DNA from: Mixophyes australis
Lineage: Eukaryota; Chordata; Amphibia; Anura; Limnodynastidae
Reading direction: 5' to 3'
DNA length: 64,000 bases
Assembly: GCA_036250195.1 (NCBI GenBank)
Contig: JAVHZZ010000003.1
Location: forward strand, 293,109,065-293,173,064
In this document: positions 1 to 10,358 of the stretch, piece by piece
How the letters are laid out: the number at the start of each line of letters is the position of its first letter
Numbering within the stretch: the first letter of the stretch is position 1
The notes under the pieces: generated by a model
Seen by the model: the letters and a program-made list of their open reading frames with translations, nothing else
Databases searched by the model: none
What the model was told of the DNA's origin: nothing
Program-made: the position numbers and the translations under genes

Positions 1-891
1 TGGGGAGTTTCCTCGCCATGTACCCAAAATTTTGATATCTTGATCCCCGAGCCACTCAATTATAACTTTTGCCTAATGGCAAGGTGCTACATCATGCTTG
101 AAAGGCATTGTTCTTTACCAAACTGTTCTTTGATGGTTGGGGGAAGTTGCTCTTGGAGGATGTTTTGGTACCATTCTTTATTCAGGGCTGTGTTCTTAGG
201 CAAAATTGTGAGTGATCCCACTCCCTTGGCTGAGAAGTAACCCCACAAGTGAATGGTCTCAGGATACTTTACAATTGGCATGACAACGCACCGATGGTAG
301 CGCTCACCTTTCCACCTCCGGATAAGCGTTTCTCCAGATGCCCCAAACAATCTGAAAGGGATTCATCAGAGAAAATGAATTTTCCCCAGTCCGCAGCAGT
401 CCAATCCCTGTACCTTTTGCAGAATATCAGTCTGTCCCTGATGTTTTTCTTGGAGAGAAGTGGCTTCTTTCCTGGCCTTCTTAAAACAAGTACATCCTCG
501 AAAGTCTTCACCTCACTGTGCGTGCAGATGCACTCACACGTGCTCCCTACCATTCCTGAGCAAGCTCTGCCCTGGTGGTGCCCCGATCCTGCAGCTGAAT
601 CAATTTTAGGAGACGGTCCTGGCGCTTGCTGGACGTTCTTGGGCGCCCTGAAGTCTTCTTCACAACTATTGAATCTCTCTCCTTGAAGTTCTAGATGTTC
701 CGATAAATGGTTGATTTAGGTGCAATCTTACTTGCAGCAATTTCCTTGCCTGAGAAGCCCTTTTTGGGCAAAGCAATGATGACTGCACGTGTTTCCTTGC
801 AGATAACCATGGTTAACAGAGGAAGAACAATGATTTCAAACACCACCCTCCTTTTAAAACTTCCAGTCGATTGTTCTAACTTAATCAGCAT
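1..891 (-). pseudogene. Tc1-like transposase, degenerate
   Basis: A DD(E/D) transposase that would cut and paste the element. Three minus-strand pieces in different frames line up in order. 691-891 is the N-terminal helix-turn-helix region (GFSGKEIAASK...STIYRN). 269-553 holds the linker and the first catalytic aspartate in FSDES. 87-350 holds the WGYFSAKGVG stretch and the ILPKNTALNKEWYQ region. At 1-86 the reverse strand still resembles the segment before the DLNPIEN box. Frames change at least twice and the region around the second aspartate, which reads DGAPCH in the other copy, is lost to mutation. It is non-functional. Family assignment rests on these motifs and on the Tc1-type end. Confidence 0.85.
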
Positions 892-1150
892 GACAGAGTG
901 ATCTCCAGCCTTTTCCTCGTCAACACTCTCACCTGTGTTAAAGAGAGAATCACTGACCTGATGTCAGCTGGTCCTTTTGTGACAGGGCTGAACTTCAGTG
1001 GAAATGTAGTTTTTGGAATAAAGTTCATTGTTATGGCAAAGAGGGACTTTGAAATTAATTGCAATTCATCTGATCACTATTCATAACATTCTGGAGTATA
1101 AGCAAATTGCCATCATAAAAATTGAGGCAGCAGACTTTTGGCCATGACTG
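1..1150 (-). mobile_element. Tc1/mariner DNA transposon, cut by window edge
   Basis: On the minus strand the outer end at 1150 reads TACAGTCATGGCC inward, the canonical Tc1 arrangement of a TA target followed by CAGT; the TA is at 1151-1152. Positions 892-1150 hold the terminal and subterminal non-coding part, and 1-891 hold a broken transposase whose C-terminal part runs off the left edge. The same family recurs on the plus strand at 61016-62022, whose right end also finishes ...CATGACTG before a TA. Only one end of this copy is visible, so its length is unknown. Confidence 0.85.
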
Positions 1151-1152
1151 TA

Positions 1153-1639
1153 TATGACAAAAAATTCTGTATAAGGTTTGCTACTGTTGTCACAATATTT
1201 TGGCAAAAGCTCTATCCCAGTGCACAGCTTGGGGCGACAATTTCCATTTTTCAATTATTAATACTGCTGCAACTTCAAAACACAAGCTTATACTTTCCTT
1301 TTTCTCATGCCCCAACATTTCTTCGGCAACCCAAAAGAGCCAAACTTCAATGATGCTAAGTGGTGTCAGTGGGAATTAAGTATGCAGTGTGCCATGCATT
1401 ACCCAGCAAAGCTAGGACTAGCAGATTCAAGAGGACTCATTCTAATGCATTAAGTCACAAAGAACGAAAAATGACAAGCTTCAACAAGCATCAAAATGGT
1501 AACAAATGTTAGTGTTAGAATTTGTGCACTTTGCCCTTTGTACTGCACAAGCCTTTCCTGTTTTCAAGAGGACTGTAGTGCTATAAATCATAAAGCAACA
1601 CTCATTCAACATAATTTGTCTACAGGAAACACATTTGTG
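1153..1639. other. Unassigned intergenic sequence
   Basis: AT-rich DNA between the Tc1 end and the solo LTR. No convincing reading frame, inverted repeat or known repeat family was seen. Short open frames here lack any protein signature. Confidence 0.5.
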
Positions 1640-1644
1640 AGTGG

Positions 1645-2401
1645 TGTCACGAGCCGCGGCGGCTGCTGGCACCGCCGCCACTCGCCCGCTCCTGTCCCCT
1701 GCTTCCTGGCCGCCTCCTTGATGACCGGAACGTCCTTACTGGTTTCTGGCTCGACCGTTGCTAAGGCAACAGCCGGACATCGATATTCAGTGCGCCGCGT
1801 CCCGGCAATACAGGGCAGCAGGAAGCGTGCGCATTAATTAGTAAAGTTTGCGGGCTAATTAGGGTTTATAAGTTTTATTAAAATAAGCTATTTTGGGGTC
1901 TAATCATGTGATCCTCCTCCTTGTTACTGATTGGCTGCATTTAATATTTAAGGCAGGGAGGGCTTAGCCTCCATGCTAGTTATATTGTTTATTCCCTGTG
2001 TATAGCTGACCTGCTGTAATGTGTTTCAGACTCCTGATAGATTCCCTGTTGTGACCTTGGCATTGTTTTGGACTCGCTTGAACTCTGATTGCCCTGACCT
2101 CAACTTGCTATTTGGAAACCCCTGCTTGCTTACAGCCCTGACCCATTGGCCTGTTTTTGACTACTCTGTTTGCTTCGGACCCCTGACCTCGGCTTACATC
2201 TGACCACCTGTTATCATCTGGATTCCCTCTTCCAGCCCTGCAGCTGTGGCTTTGCTAATAAACTTACACTACTGAGATTTAAGACCTAGGGTCACCCGAG
2301 TACCTTTGAGCACATCAAGCTCTATGGGAAAGGCGGCTGCTATAGACGAAGACCTCTACTGCTTGTTCTGTAAGTTTATTACGAGACCGTTCAGCCTAAC
2401 A
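1645..2401 (+). mobile_element. Solo LTR, gypsy-like, 757 bp, with 5-bp target duplication
   Basis: Starts TGTCACGAG and ends CCTAACA, giving short TGT...ACA ends, and is flanked by AGTGG at 1640-1644 and again at 2402-2406. The 5' part is GC-rich with a GCGGCGG/CCGCCGCC pairing potential. A TATTTAAGG box lies near 1945 and an AATAAA signal near 2257, in the right order for an LTR on the plus strand. No internal retroelement sequence belongs to it, so it is probably the product of recombination between two LTRs. It sits 11 bp upstream of the gypsy A LTR but does not share its sequence. Confidence 0.8.
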
Positions 2402-2412
2402 AGTGGCCAAGC

Positions 2413-3040
2413 TGTCACTCACCGGACTGTGAGGGCTTCTTCCCGGACATTTAGGAACCGTGGCCGTCCTCCATCCTGAGGGTCTGCGCATGCGCAGCCC
2501 TTTCCAATCCTTCAGTGTATGTCCCTTTAACTTAATTGGCAGATCAGGCAACACTCCCTATATTAAGCACCTGTGGTCAACACCATGTTGCCTGATCTTG
2601 GAGTCTCATTCCCCATGAGTCTCTGAAGGTGTTCCTGTGTTTCCTCGTTGATTCAGCGCTGCTGATTCCTGTGGTTTCCAAACCACTTCTACCTCTGTGG
2701 TTTCCAAACCACTTCTACTACTGTGGTTCCCATACCACTTCTACCATCAAGTGTATCATCGTGACTGTTAGCTGATTCCTATCCGCTGCCTCCGTGCACT
2801 ACAGACTTCTCTCCACATCCACTCACCTGTTCATCATCAAGACTGTGAGCTGATTCCTATCCGCTGCCTCCGTGCACTACAGTCTCCAGCTTGCAACTCG
2901 TCTGTGTTTCATCATCGTGACTGTTAGCTGATTCCTATCCGCTGCCTCCGTGCACTACAGTCTCCAGCTTGCAACTCGTCTGTGTTTCATCATCGTGACT
3001 GTTAGCTGATTCCTATCCGCTGCCTCTGTGCACTGCAGCC
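2413..3040 (+). repeat. 5' LTR of gypsy A (right end unresolved)
   Basis: Aligns to the 3' LTR at 6824 from TGTCACTCACC onward. It carries a TATATTAAG box near 2561 and three consecutive hairpin-forming units (GTGGTTTCCAAACCAC twice, then GTGGTTCCCATACCAC) at about 2678-2738, followed by a 78-bp tandem array. Past about 3040 the two LTRs can no longer be compared because the 3' copy is cut off, so the LTR may extend several hundred bases further. I could not find a convincing primer-binding site. Confidence 0.75.
2750..3040 (+). repeat. 78-bp tandem repeat array in gypsy A 5' LTR (4 copies)
   Basis: The string CTGATTCCTATCCGCTGCCT recurs at 2772, 2850, 2928 and 3006, an exact 78-bp period. 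The matching array in the 3' LTR has six copies (7183, 7261, 7339, 7417, 7496, 7573), so copy number differs between the two LTRs of the same element. Confidence 0.9.
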
Positions 3041-3802
3041 TTCATCTCATCTCATCTCTCCCGTGTTTCCTCGAGACTGCTGCTATAATTGCCATCCGCT
3101 ACTCTCCGTGATCAACAGCTCCTGGTCCACTCTGCTCTCCCGTGTTCCAGCGCTATTTGCACCTGCTGGTTGCTACTGGTTACCTCCGTGTGTCCGCAGA
3201 GTCCTGCTGCTGCTGTCAGCGCTATCGTCCATCTACTGCTGATCCGCTCTCCACGCCTTCCTGTGTCCCGCTGGTCTCTACCCGCCTGTCAGCATTGGAT
3301 TCGTGTCTCATCATTTATCCCTCTGCTAGACCATCACCATTCTCCTGGGTCCTCCAAGAGTCCAGTTCCACGTTCTACTGATTCCTGTGGATTCGTGTCC
3401 CTGTTGGTCTACTTACCTGTGCGCTGCACCTACTAGACCTCTGCTTCATGCATCCAGGGACTTCTCATCCTGCCGGCCTCCTGCCGCTCAGGTACCACTG
3501 CACTCCTGTCTGACTGCCTGCTTCTGAACCACGGTATGCATACTTCTCATTGACTGTGCTGGTGTATTGCATATCTTGCTGGACTGTGTTGGTTCTCCTC
3601 TGGAGTCTACTATCCGCTGAGTCTATTGCCATCATTGACTGTATTATCTTGTGCCGGATTACTTCAAGAGACTTTCTATATTTGCAGTGCTGTTCAGTCA
3701 TTCATATATATATATCTATATTGTGCATATTACTGTGGATCGTGTTTAAGGTGCCGTGTATACCCTGTGTTGCAGTCTCTCCCCGTGCACCTCCTCACAT
3801 AT
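3041..3802 (+). other. Gypsy A LTR end and/or 5' leader
   Basis: Pyrimidine-rich sequence between the 78-bp array and the stem-loop repeats. It must hold the end of the 5' LTR and the start of the leader, but neither boundary can be fixed because the 3' LTR is truncated. Open frames here have no gag signature and are read as chance. Confidence 0.5.
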
Positions 3803-4070
3803 ATATTCAGTGGTACAACTTGCTAGTGGCAGACCACTGATCCCTGTTTCCTGTATCACCTGTTCCAGTATCCTCTCACATAGCAGTGGTACAACTTGCT
3901 ATCGCAGACCACTGACTCCCCGGATACCTCCACTTGGATTCCATTCCTTCACATAGACAGCGGTACAACTTGCTATCCGCAGACCGCTGACTCTCATCAC
4001 CTCCTCGTTTCTGTTGGACATTCCTCCTCACTATAGCAGTGGTACAACTTGCTATAGCAGACCACTGACT
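3803..4070 (+). repeat. Four stem-loop tandem repeats in gypsy A leader
   Basis: Units begin at 3809, 3884, 3959 and 4037 (period 75-78 bp). Each contains CAGTGGT-ACAACTTGCT...-ACCACTG, an inverted repeat with seven-base arms around a roughly 15-18 base loop. The third unit reads CAGCGGT...ACCGCTG: both arms changed together and pairing is kept. The repeats lie just upstream of the gag-pol deletion junction, in the leader where packaging or dimerisation signals would be expected. A role is inference. Confidence 0.85.
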
Positions 4071-6890
4071 GCGATACCACTGACAATCCACTGGGATTGT
4101 CCGATCGACCTTCTACCTGGCAAGACTCCTCCCAGGGGCCGGGTCTATCCACTCTCGTTACCTGAAACTCAAGCCACATCTGAGTACATACAGGAGAACC
4201 TCCAGCGTGGGTTTATTCGACCTTCCACCTCTCCCGCTGGAGCTGGGTTCTTCTTCGTCAAAAAGAAGGATGGATCATTACGCCCTTGCATAGATTTTCG
4301 TGGACTCAATGCCATTACTATCAAGAATCGGTATCCCATTCCGCTGATCACTGAGCTATTCGATCGCATCAAGGGAGCCCGTATCTTTACTAAGTTGGAT
4401 CTTCGTGGTGCCTACAATTTAATTAGAATCCGTTCCGGTGATGAATGGAAGACAGCGTTCAACACCAGAGACGGGCATTACGAATATCTGGTAATGCCTT
4501 TCGGGCTGTGTAATGCCCCCGCTGTTTTCCAAGGCTTCATCAATGAGATCTTTCGGGACTTATTATATGTATGTGTCGTCGTCTACCTGGACGACATATT
4601 GATCTTTTCACAGGACCTGCCTTCTCATCACCAACATGTGGCAGAAGTTCTCTCCAGGCTACGGAAAAATTCATTGTTCTGTAAATTAGAAAAATGTTCA
4701 TTCGAATTGCCCCAGATTCCATTCTTGGGGTATATAGTTTCCGGAGTTGGCCTGAAGATGGATCCAGACTAGGTGAATGCTGTACTACATTGGCCCCAGC
4801 CAACCACTCTTCGTGCTATCCAGCGTTTTTTAGGTTTTGCCAATTACTATAGACGCTTCATTCAAGACTTTTCTTCCATTGCATCTCCTATTGTGGCCCT
4901 GACTCGGAAAGGGGCTAATCCTAAGCAATGGTCATCTGAGGCTCTCCAAGCCTTTCAAATTCTCAAAGAGTCCTTCTCTTCGGCTCCAATTCTTCGACAG
5001 CCTGATGTGACACTTCCCTTCTTCCTAGAAGTAGATGCCTCTAATGTGGGCTTGGGAGCCATTCTCTCCCAACGCTCGGAACAGAAAAAATTCCATCCTT
5101 GTGCCTTCTATTCTCGGGGTCTTCTGCCCGCAGAGAAGAATTATACTATCGGGGATAAGGAGTTACTGGCTATCAAAGCTGCATTAGAGGAATGGAGATA
5201 CTTATTGGAAGGAGCTCGCCATCCGGTGACGATCTTCACGGATCATAAGAACTTGTCATATCTCCAGTCTGCCCAATGCTTGAACCCTCGTCAAGCAAGA
5301 TGGTCTCTTTTCTTTTCCCGTTTTGAATTAATTATAACCTTCAAACCAGCTGCCAAGAACAAAAAAGCTGACGCTTTATCTAGAGCTTTTGTGACGTCCT
5401 CTGATGTAGAAGAGGTTTCCAACCATACTATCCTAGACCCCAAATGTATCTCACTGGCTGCTTCATCCACCAAAATGCTACCATTTGGGAAGACCCTCGT
5501 GCCTCCTACTCTAAGGAGGAAAATCCTGTCGTGGTTCCATGCCTCTCGTTTTTCTGGACACGCCGGTGAACACAAGACCTTTGAGATTCTCTCTCGAAAT
5601 TACTGGTGGCCTTCAATGAGGAGAGACGTCAAAGAGTTCATTGCTTCCTGTGACTTATGTTCCCAGTTCAAATCCTCCCGCAGAACCCCAGCAGGGTTGC
5701 TGCGACCACTACCCATTCCGTCCAAACCTTGGACCCATATTAGTATGGATTTCGTTACTGATTTACCACCTAGTAAGAATCATAATACTATTTGGGTGGT
5801 GGTGGACAGATTTTCGAAGATGGCTCATTTCGTCCCTCTGTCTGGTTTGCCTTCCTCGTCTATTCTGGCTGAACATTTCATTAGAGAGATCTTCCGTATC
5901 CATGGATGTCCGTCTGAGATTGTGTCAGATAGAGGAGTACAATTTGTTTCCAGATTCTGGCGAGCCCTTTGTAAAACCTTGGGCATACGATTAGCACTCT
6001 CATCTTCTTACCATCCGCAATCTAACGGACAAACTGAACGAGTCAATCAAGATCTTGAGACTTTTATAAGGATTTTCTCATCAGCCAATCAAGACAACTG
6101 GGTAGAATTGCTTCCTTGGGCTGAATTCGCCCATAACAACATGTACCATGAGTCATCGTCCAAAACTCCATTCTTTGTGGTCTACGGTCACCATCCGTCT
6201 TTTCCGGAATTTCCTGCCCTCCCGCCCACCCAGGGTCCTGCTGTGGAGACTGCTTGTCAGACCTTCAAAAATATCTGGTCTCAGGTCAAAACCTGTTTAA
6301 AGAAGACATCTAACAAATATAAGTCTTTCGCAGATAAGAAGAGGCGGGCTATTCCACCACTAAAAATTGGAGATCGTGTCTGGTTATCTACCAAAAATAT
6401 TCGTTTGAAGGTCCCATCTATGAAATTCGCCCCTCGTTTTATTGGTCCATATAGGATCATTCAAGTAATCAATCCAGTATGTGTTAAACTTCTTCTTCCT
6501 AAGAATCTTCGGATTTCCAATGCCTTCCATGTGTCTTTACTCAAACCTCTTATCATCAACCGTTTCTCAACTCCTCCCTCAGCTCCGCAGCCAGTTCAAG
6601 TTCATCAGGAGGAGGATTTCGAGATTACTGAGGTATTAGATGCAAAAATTTCGCGAGGAGTCCTCCGTTTCCTCGTTCATTGGAAGGGCTTTGGTCCTGA
6701 GGAGCGCTCTTGGATCAAAGCTGAAGATCTTAATGCTCCTGCCCTTTTGAAGAAGTTTTATTCCAAAAATCCGGACAAGCCCGGTTCCAGGCGTTCTGTG
6801 CCCACCTTTAAAAGGGGGGGTACTGTCACTCACCGGACTGTGAGGGCTTCTTCCCGGACATTTAGGAACCGTGGCCGTCCTCCATCCTGA
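4014..6890 (+). pseudogene. Gypsy A Pol: RT, RNase H, integrase, chromodomain; one stop
   Basis: Copies element RNA into DNA and integrates it. The frame is continuous from 4014 to 6890 except for a TAG at 4770-4772. The first part (252 codons) is reverse transcriptase with [11 protein letters not shown], the FGLCNAP box and [11 protein letters not shown], the YLDD active site. The second part (705 codons) holds the RT thumb and PNY-like FANYYRRFI, RNase H (FFLEVDAS, TDHKNLSYL, DALSR), the integrase HHCC zinc region (HAGEH...CDLC), the DDE core (SMDFVTDLP, SDRGVQF, HPQSNGQTERVNQ) and a C-terminal chromodomain (FLVHWKGFGPEERSW). The true start is lost with gag-protease, and the frame terminates inside the 3' LTR. 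The chromodomain points to the chromovirus branch. Confidence 0.92.
6808..6823 (+). other. Polypurine tract of gypsy A
   Basis: AAAAGGGGGGG followed by TAC lies directly before the 3' LTR start at 6824. This is the expected plus-strand priming site. Gypsy C has nearly the same tract (AAAAGGGGGG then TAC) before its 3' LTR. Confidence 0.85.
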
Positions 6891-7639
6891 GGGTCTGCGC
6901 ATGCGCAGCCCTTACCAATCCTTCAGTGTATGTCCCTTTAACTTAATTGGCAGATCAGGCAACACTCCCTATATTAAGCACCTGTGGTCAACACCACGTT
7001 GCCTGATCTTGAAGTCTCATTCCCCATGAGTCTCTGAAGGTGTTCCTGTGTTTCCTCGTTGATTCAGCGCTGCTGATTCCTGTGGTTTCCAAACCACTTC
7101 TACCTCTGTGGTTTCCAAACCACTTCTACTACTGTGGTTCCCATACCACTTCTACCATCAAGTGTATCATCGTGACTGTTAGCTGATTCCTATCCGCTGC
7201 CTCCGTGCACTACAGAATTCTCTCCACATCCACTCACCTGTTCATCATCAAGACTGTGAGCTGATTCCTATCCGCTGCCTCCGTGCACTACAGTCTCCAG
7301 CTTGCAACTCGTCTGTGTTTCATCATCGTGACTGTTAGCTGATTCCTATCCGCTGCCTCCGTGCACTACAGTCTCCAGCTTGCAACTCGTCTGTGTTTCA
7401 TCATCGTGACTGTTAGCTGATTCCTATCCGCTGCCTCCGGGCACTACAGTCTTCTATACCACTTCAACTCTATCATATATCATTGTGACTGTTTGCTGAT
7501 TCCTATCCGCTGCCTCCGTGCACTACAGACTTCTCTCCACATCTACTCACCTGTTCATCATCAAGACTGTGAGCTGATTCCTATCCGCTGCCTCCGTGCA
7601 CTACAGTCTCCAGCTTGCAACTCGTCTGTGTTTCATCAT
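6824..7639 (+). repeat. 3' LTR of gypsy A, truncated
   Basis: Matches the 5' LTR from TGTCACTCACCGG through the 78-bp array, which here has six units. Homology stops in the middle of a unit at about 7639. The next base begins sequence that encodes, on the opposite strand, the C-terminal part of a hAT transposase. Whether the LTR end was lost by deletion or by an unequal exchange is not decided by the sequence. Confidence 0.85.
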
Positions 7640-8760
7640 GATGGTAAAGGCCTTCCTCGTGGAAGATGTAGTTCATTTTGTTGAACATCATCTTTTCCAC
7701 ATTTTTCAGAAGTAACCTCCTACGTCGATCGCTGACAAGGTTCCCGGCTGTGCTGAGAACTCTTTCAGATTACACACTGGAGGGTGGGCAGTTTAGGTAT
7801 TGCAAGACTAAACATGGGTTTCCAAATGGCTTGCTTTTCTTCCGAGTAAGGAAAGGGACTGTCTGACATTTCCATATCAATTACCTCTTGAAAATAATCC
7901 TCTACCATCCTTTGCGTGTTAATAGTCGGATTGGATAGAGTTATGGGCAAGGTCGCACATTTTTTTGTAAAATCTTTCAAACCAGTCCAGATGTCAAACT
8001 GTTGTGGTCTACCACCTGCGTCATCCCTGCTTCGCTTTGGAAAGTTTAATTTTTTTCGAGCAGCAGCTGCCTGAGAAACTGAAGGAGGAGACGTCGTGAA
8101 GCCAAGGCCCAGTTCAGCGGACAACTTGCTGACCAATAGCTCCTTGCAAAGGTTCACATGTCGCTGATTTTGAAGCAAAGATTCAATGTAGGTCTTAAAC
8201 CTTGGATCAAGCACAGTCGCCAAAACGTAGTGATCTGACTTCAAGATTTTAATAACTCTTGGATCATTGCAAAGCGAATTAAGTACTTGATCGACAAGGC
8301 CAACATACTTTGCAGAATTGCTTTATTTAATATCCTCCTTCAGTTTGTCAAGCTGCTTTTCCAATAGTCGAATTAAGGGAATGACTTGGCTCAAGCTCGC
8401 AGAGTCTGAACTCACTTCACTAGTCACAACTTCAAATGGTTTCAGCACCTTGCACAGCACAGAAAGGATTCCCCACTGTGCAAGAGTGAAATACATTTCC
8501 CCTCCTTCCCCAATGTCATGGCTTGTACAATATGCTTGGATGGCTTTGCGCTGTTCCTCCATCCTCTGAGGCATGTACAGGGTGGAATAACACCTCTTGC
8601 TTAAGTTGGTGGCAGGGCAAGATATATTGTTCTTGGAGCTGCTGCAATCTCCTACACGCTGGGGCAGAATGCCTGAAATGTCCCGAAATTTTTCGGGCCA
8701 CCGAAAGCATCTCCTGCACCTCACAGTTATTTCTTAGGAAGCTCTGCGGGTGAAAAAAAT
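7640..8760 (-). pseudogene. hAT transposase (ZBED/Ac-like), 3' part
   Basis: Minus-strand blocks match the catalytic and dimerisation parts of hAT transposases. 8323-8724 has NLSKRCYSTLYMPQRMEEQRKAI and the WGILSVLCKVLKPFEVVTS stretch. 7765-8244 has HYVLATVLDPRFK and later the QRMVEDYFQE region. 7675-7765 encodes, in another frame, the hAT C-terminal dimerisation signature ERVLSTAGNLVSDRR. At least one frameshift separates these and a short deletion precedes the signature. The N-terminal BED finger and element ends were not found. The related hAT at 16107-19335 contains the same YMLQRMEEQKKAIQAY segment. Confidence 0.82.
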
Positions 8761-9640
8761 GAGGGTGAAACACGTAGAATAGAGGGATGGTTTATTGACA
8801 ATACACTCTAACTATTGGATTTTATCAACACAACTGACACGGAGATCGGCATCATTATTTTCACATAGCTGTAAGGACCTGAAGACGGAGGTTTGCGCAT
8901 GCGCCCAGGATTCCGGAAGCACTTGTTGGAGAAGAAGCGCGTGTGACAGGGAACACAGCCGGCTGGCACCTCCCTTTAAGGAATATCAGCTGACCGGAGT
9001 TCAGGGATATACTTCATCTGTAAGGTATTTCCGATTACCAGAAATATTTGTGACAATGAGAGTTCAATACTTTAATTTAACTTCTGGAGTTATTTTCTCA
9101 GTCGGGACTTTCTTTTTATAGTGTGAAAATGTGGAGGAATCTGTATAGATCAAGGAAATCTCCAGTATTTCTCAGTGTTTTTAGGACCCGAATATTGGCC
9201 ATACATTTTATGCATGCTAAATATCTTTTTTTTTATATACAATTTTATTAGACAGTATTGAACAGTGTTTTGATTTTTATCTGGTTTATACGTTTTTCTC
9301 TGTCTTCAGACTACTGGTAATTTTACCTATATAACGTTTTTCTATATTTTACGCTTTGAATTTTGTTTATGTTGTTTTTATTTACAGTACAATTCACATT
9401 ATCTGCCTAACACTTATATTTTTGTTATGTTAGTTCTTAGTCCTTCCATTTAGCGCCGGGGATTTTAACTGTTTTATTGTTTACTGTCATTGCAGGTTAC
9501 CTCATATATCCAGAGATTTACATTATAATACCTCTAATACTTTGTGCATTCACTTGTACAGTATTGTTACAATAATAGACCATGTTGAAATTATACAAGA
9601 ACACATACCCTGCCTAGTGTTTTTCTTACTTATTCTCTAT
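8761..9640. other. Unassigned; CpG-richer block then AT-rich DNA
   Basis: About 8860-9020 is richer in CpG than its surroundings (GCGCATGCGCCC, GAAGAAGCGCG) and looks like an end or promoter region of some repeat, possibly the 5' end of the neighbouring hAT element, but no terminal repeat could be matched. The rest is T-rich. No coding signal was seen. Confidence 0.4.
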
Positions 9641-10358
9641 GGACCTGTTTAATCAAGGCATATGTCAGTCGATTTTGAGTGTATCATCCGCAAAATCACT
9701 TTGCACATACCCAGATCCCAGGAGCAGGATCCCAGGAGCAGGATCCCAGGATCCCACTGCATGTGCGTATAGAAAGGACACTTAATGCAGCCTATGATTT
9801 CGGCGGGTGTCCTGGGCGGGGAAAGGGTGTTTTGCCATAGTGAATTTACAGTAAGGGAATGCCAAACTGAAGCACACTCAGCCACATCCGATTCCAGCTC
9901 AGAGCATCTCAAAGTTACTTGTTTTGCTTCCGTAGCTCTTTTTTAGACTGCTGTTAATGTTTATTGAACATAAAATCAGTTTTTACAGTTGCTTGCAATT
10001 GCAAACACATGTTATAGCATGCATATGAGACTGTCAACACTACTGATTGGGATTTATGTGGAGCAAGAGATATGGCAGAAAAAGAAGTAACTTTTGAGAC
10101 GCTCAGAGCTGGATATGGACGTGGCTGCGTGTGCTTGAGTTTGGCACGTTGCTACTGTAAATGCACTACAGAAAAACGCCCCTTCACTGCCCCTTTCACT
10201 CCCCAAATAGTAGGCTGTAGTTAGTTTCCTTTGCGTACGAACACAAAGTGGACAGGGCTGCGTTCATGAACTGATTTCTCGGTCCTGGGCATACGCACAG
10301 CGATTTTGCGGACGCTACTCTCAAAATTAGCAGATATGTGCCTTGATGAATCAGGCCC
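9641..10358. mobile_element. MITE-like element with about 75-bp terminal inverted repeats
   Basis: The left end (GGACCTGTTTAATCAAGG...) and the reverse complement of the right end (GGGCCTGATTCATCAAGG...) align for about 75 bp, including shared ATTTTGAG, TCCGCAAAATC and ATRCCCAG blocks. The 718-bp interior has no transposase. A GGATCCCAGGAGCA-type short tandem repeat sits at about 9715-9760 just inside the left arm. No clear target duplication could be read (flanks CTCTAT and ACCATC), so the superfamily is uncertain; PIF/Harbinger is the closest guess from end sequence and structure. Confidence 0.72.

Larger units (their letters stand above)
2413..7639 (+). mobile_element. Ty3/gypsy element A (chromovirus type), gag and protease deleted
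   Basis: Bounded by related LTRs that both start TGTCACTCACCGG, at 2413 and 6824. After the 5' LTR and repeat-rich leader the sequence goes straight into the start of reverse transcriptase near 4090, so gag and protease are missing. The rest of pol is one frame with a single stop. A purine tract (AAAAGGGGGGG) precedes the 3' LTR. The 3' LTR is truncated at about 7639, where hAT transposase sequence begins, so the right target duplication is lost. The first 200 or so bases of the two LTRs differ at only a few positions, suggesting a fairly recent insertion. Confidence 0.88.

Noticed and set aside
3089..3436. 115-codon frame in the gypsy A LTR/leader as a possible gag
   Set aside because: Serine/leucine/proline-rich translation of pyrimidine-rich DNA with no gag motif.
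4773..6890. Gypsy A second frame as an independent intact host gene
   Set aside because: It is the in-frame continuation of the RT upstream after a single TAG and lies between LTRs.
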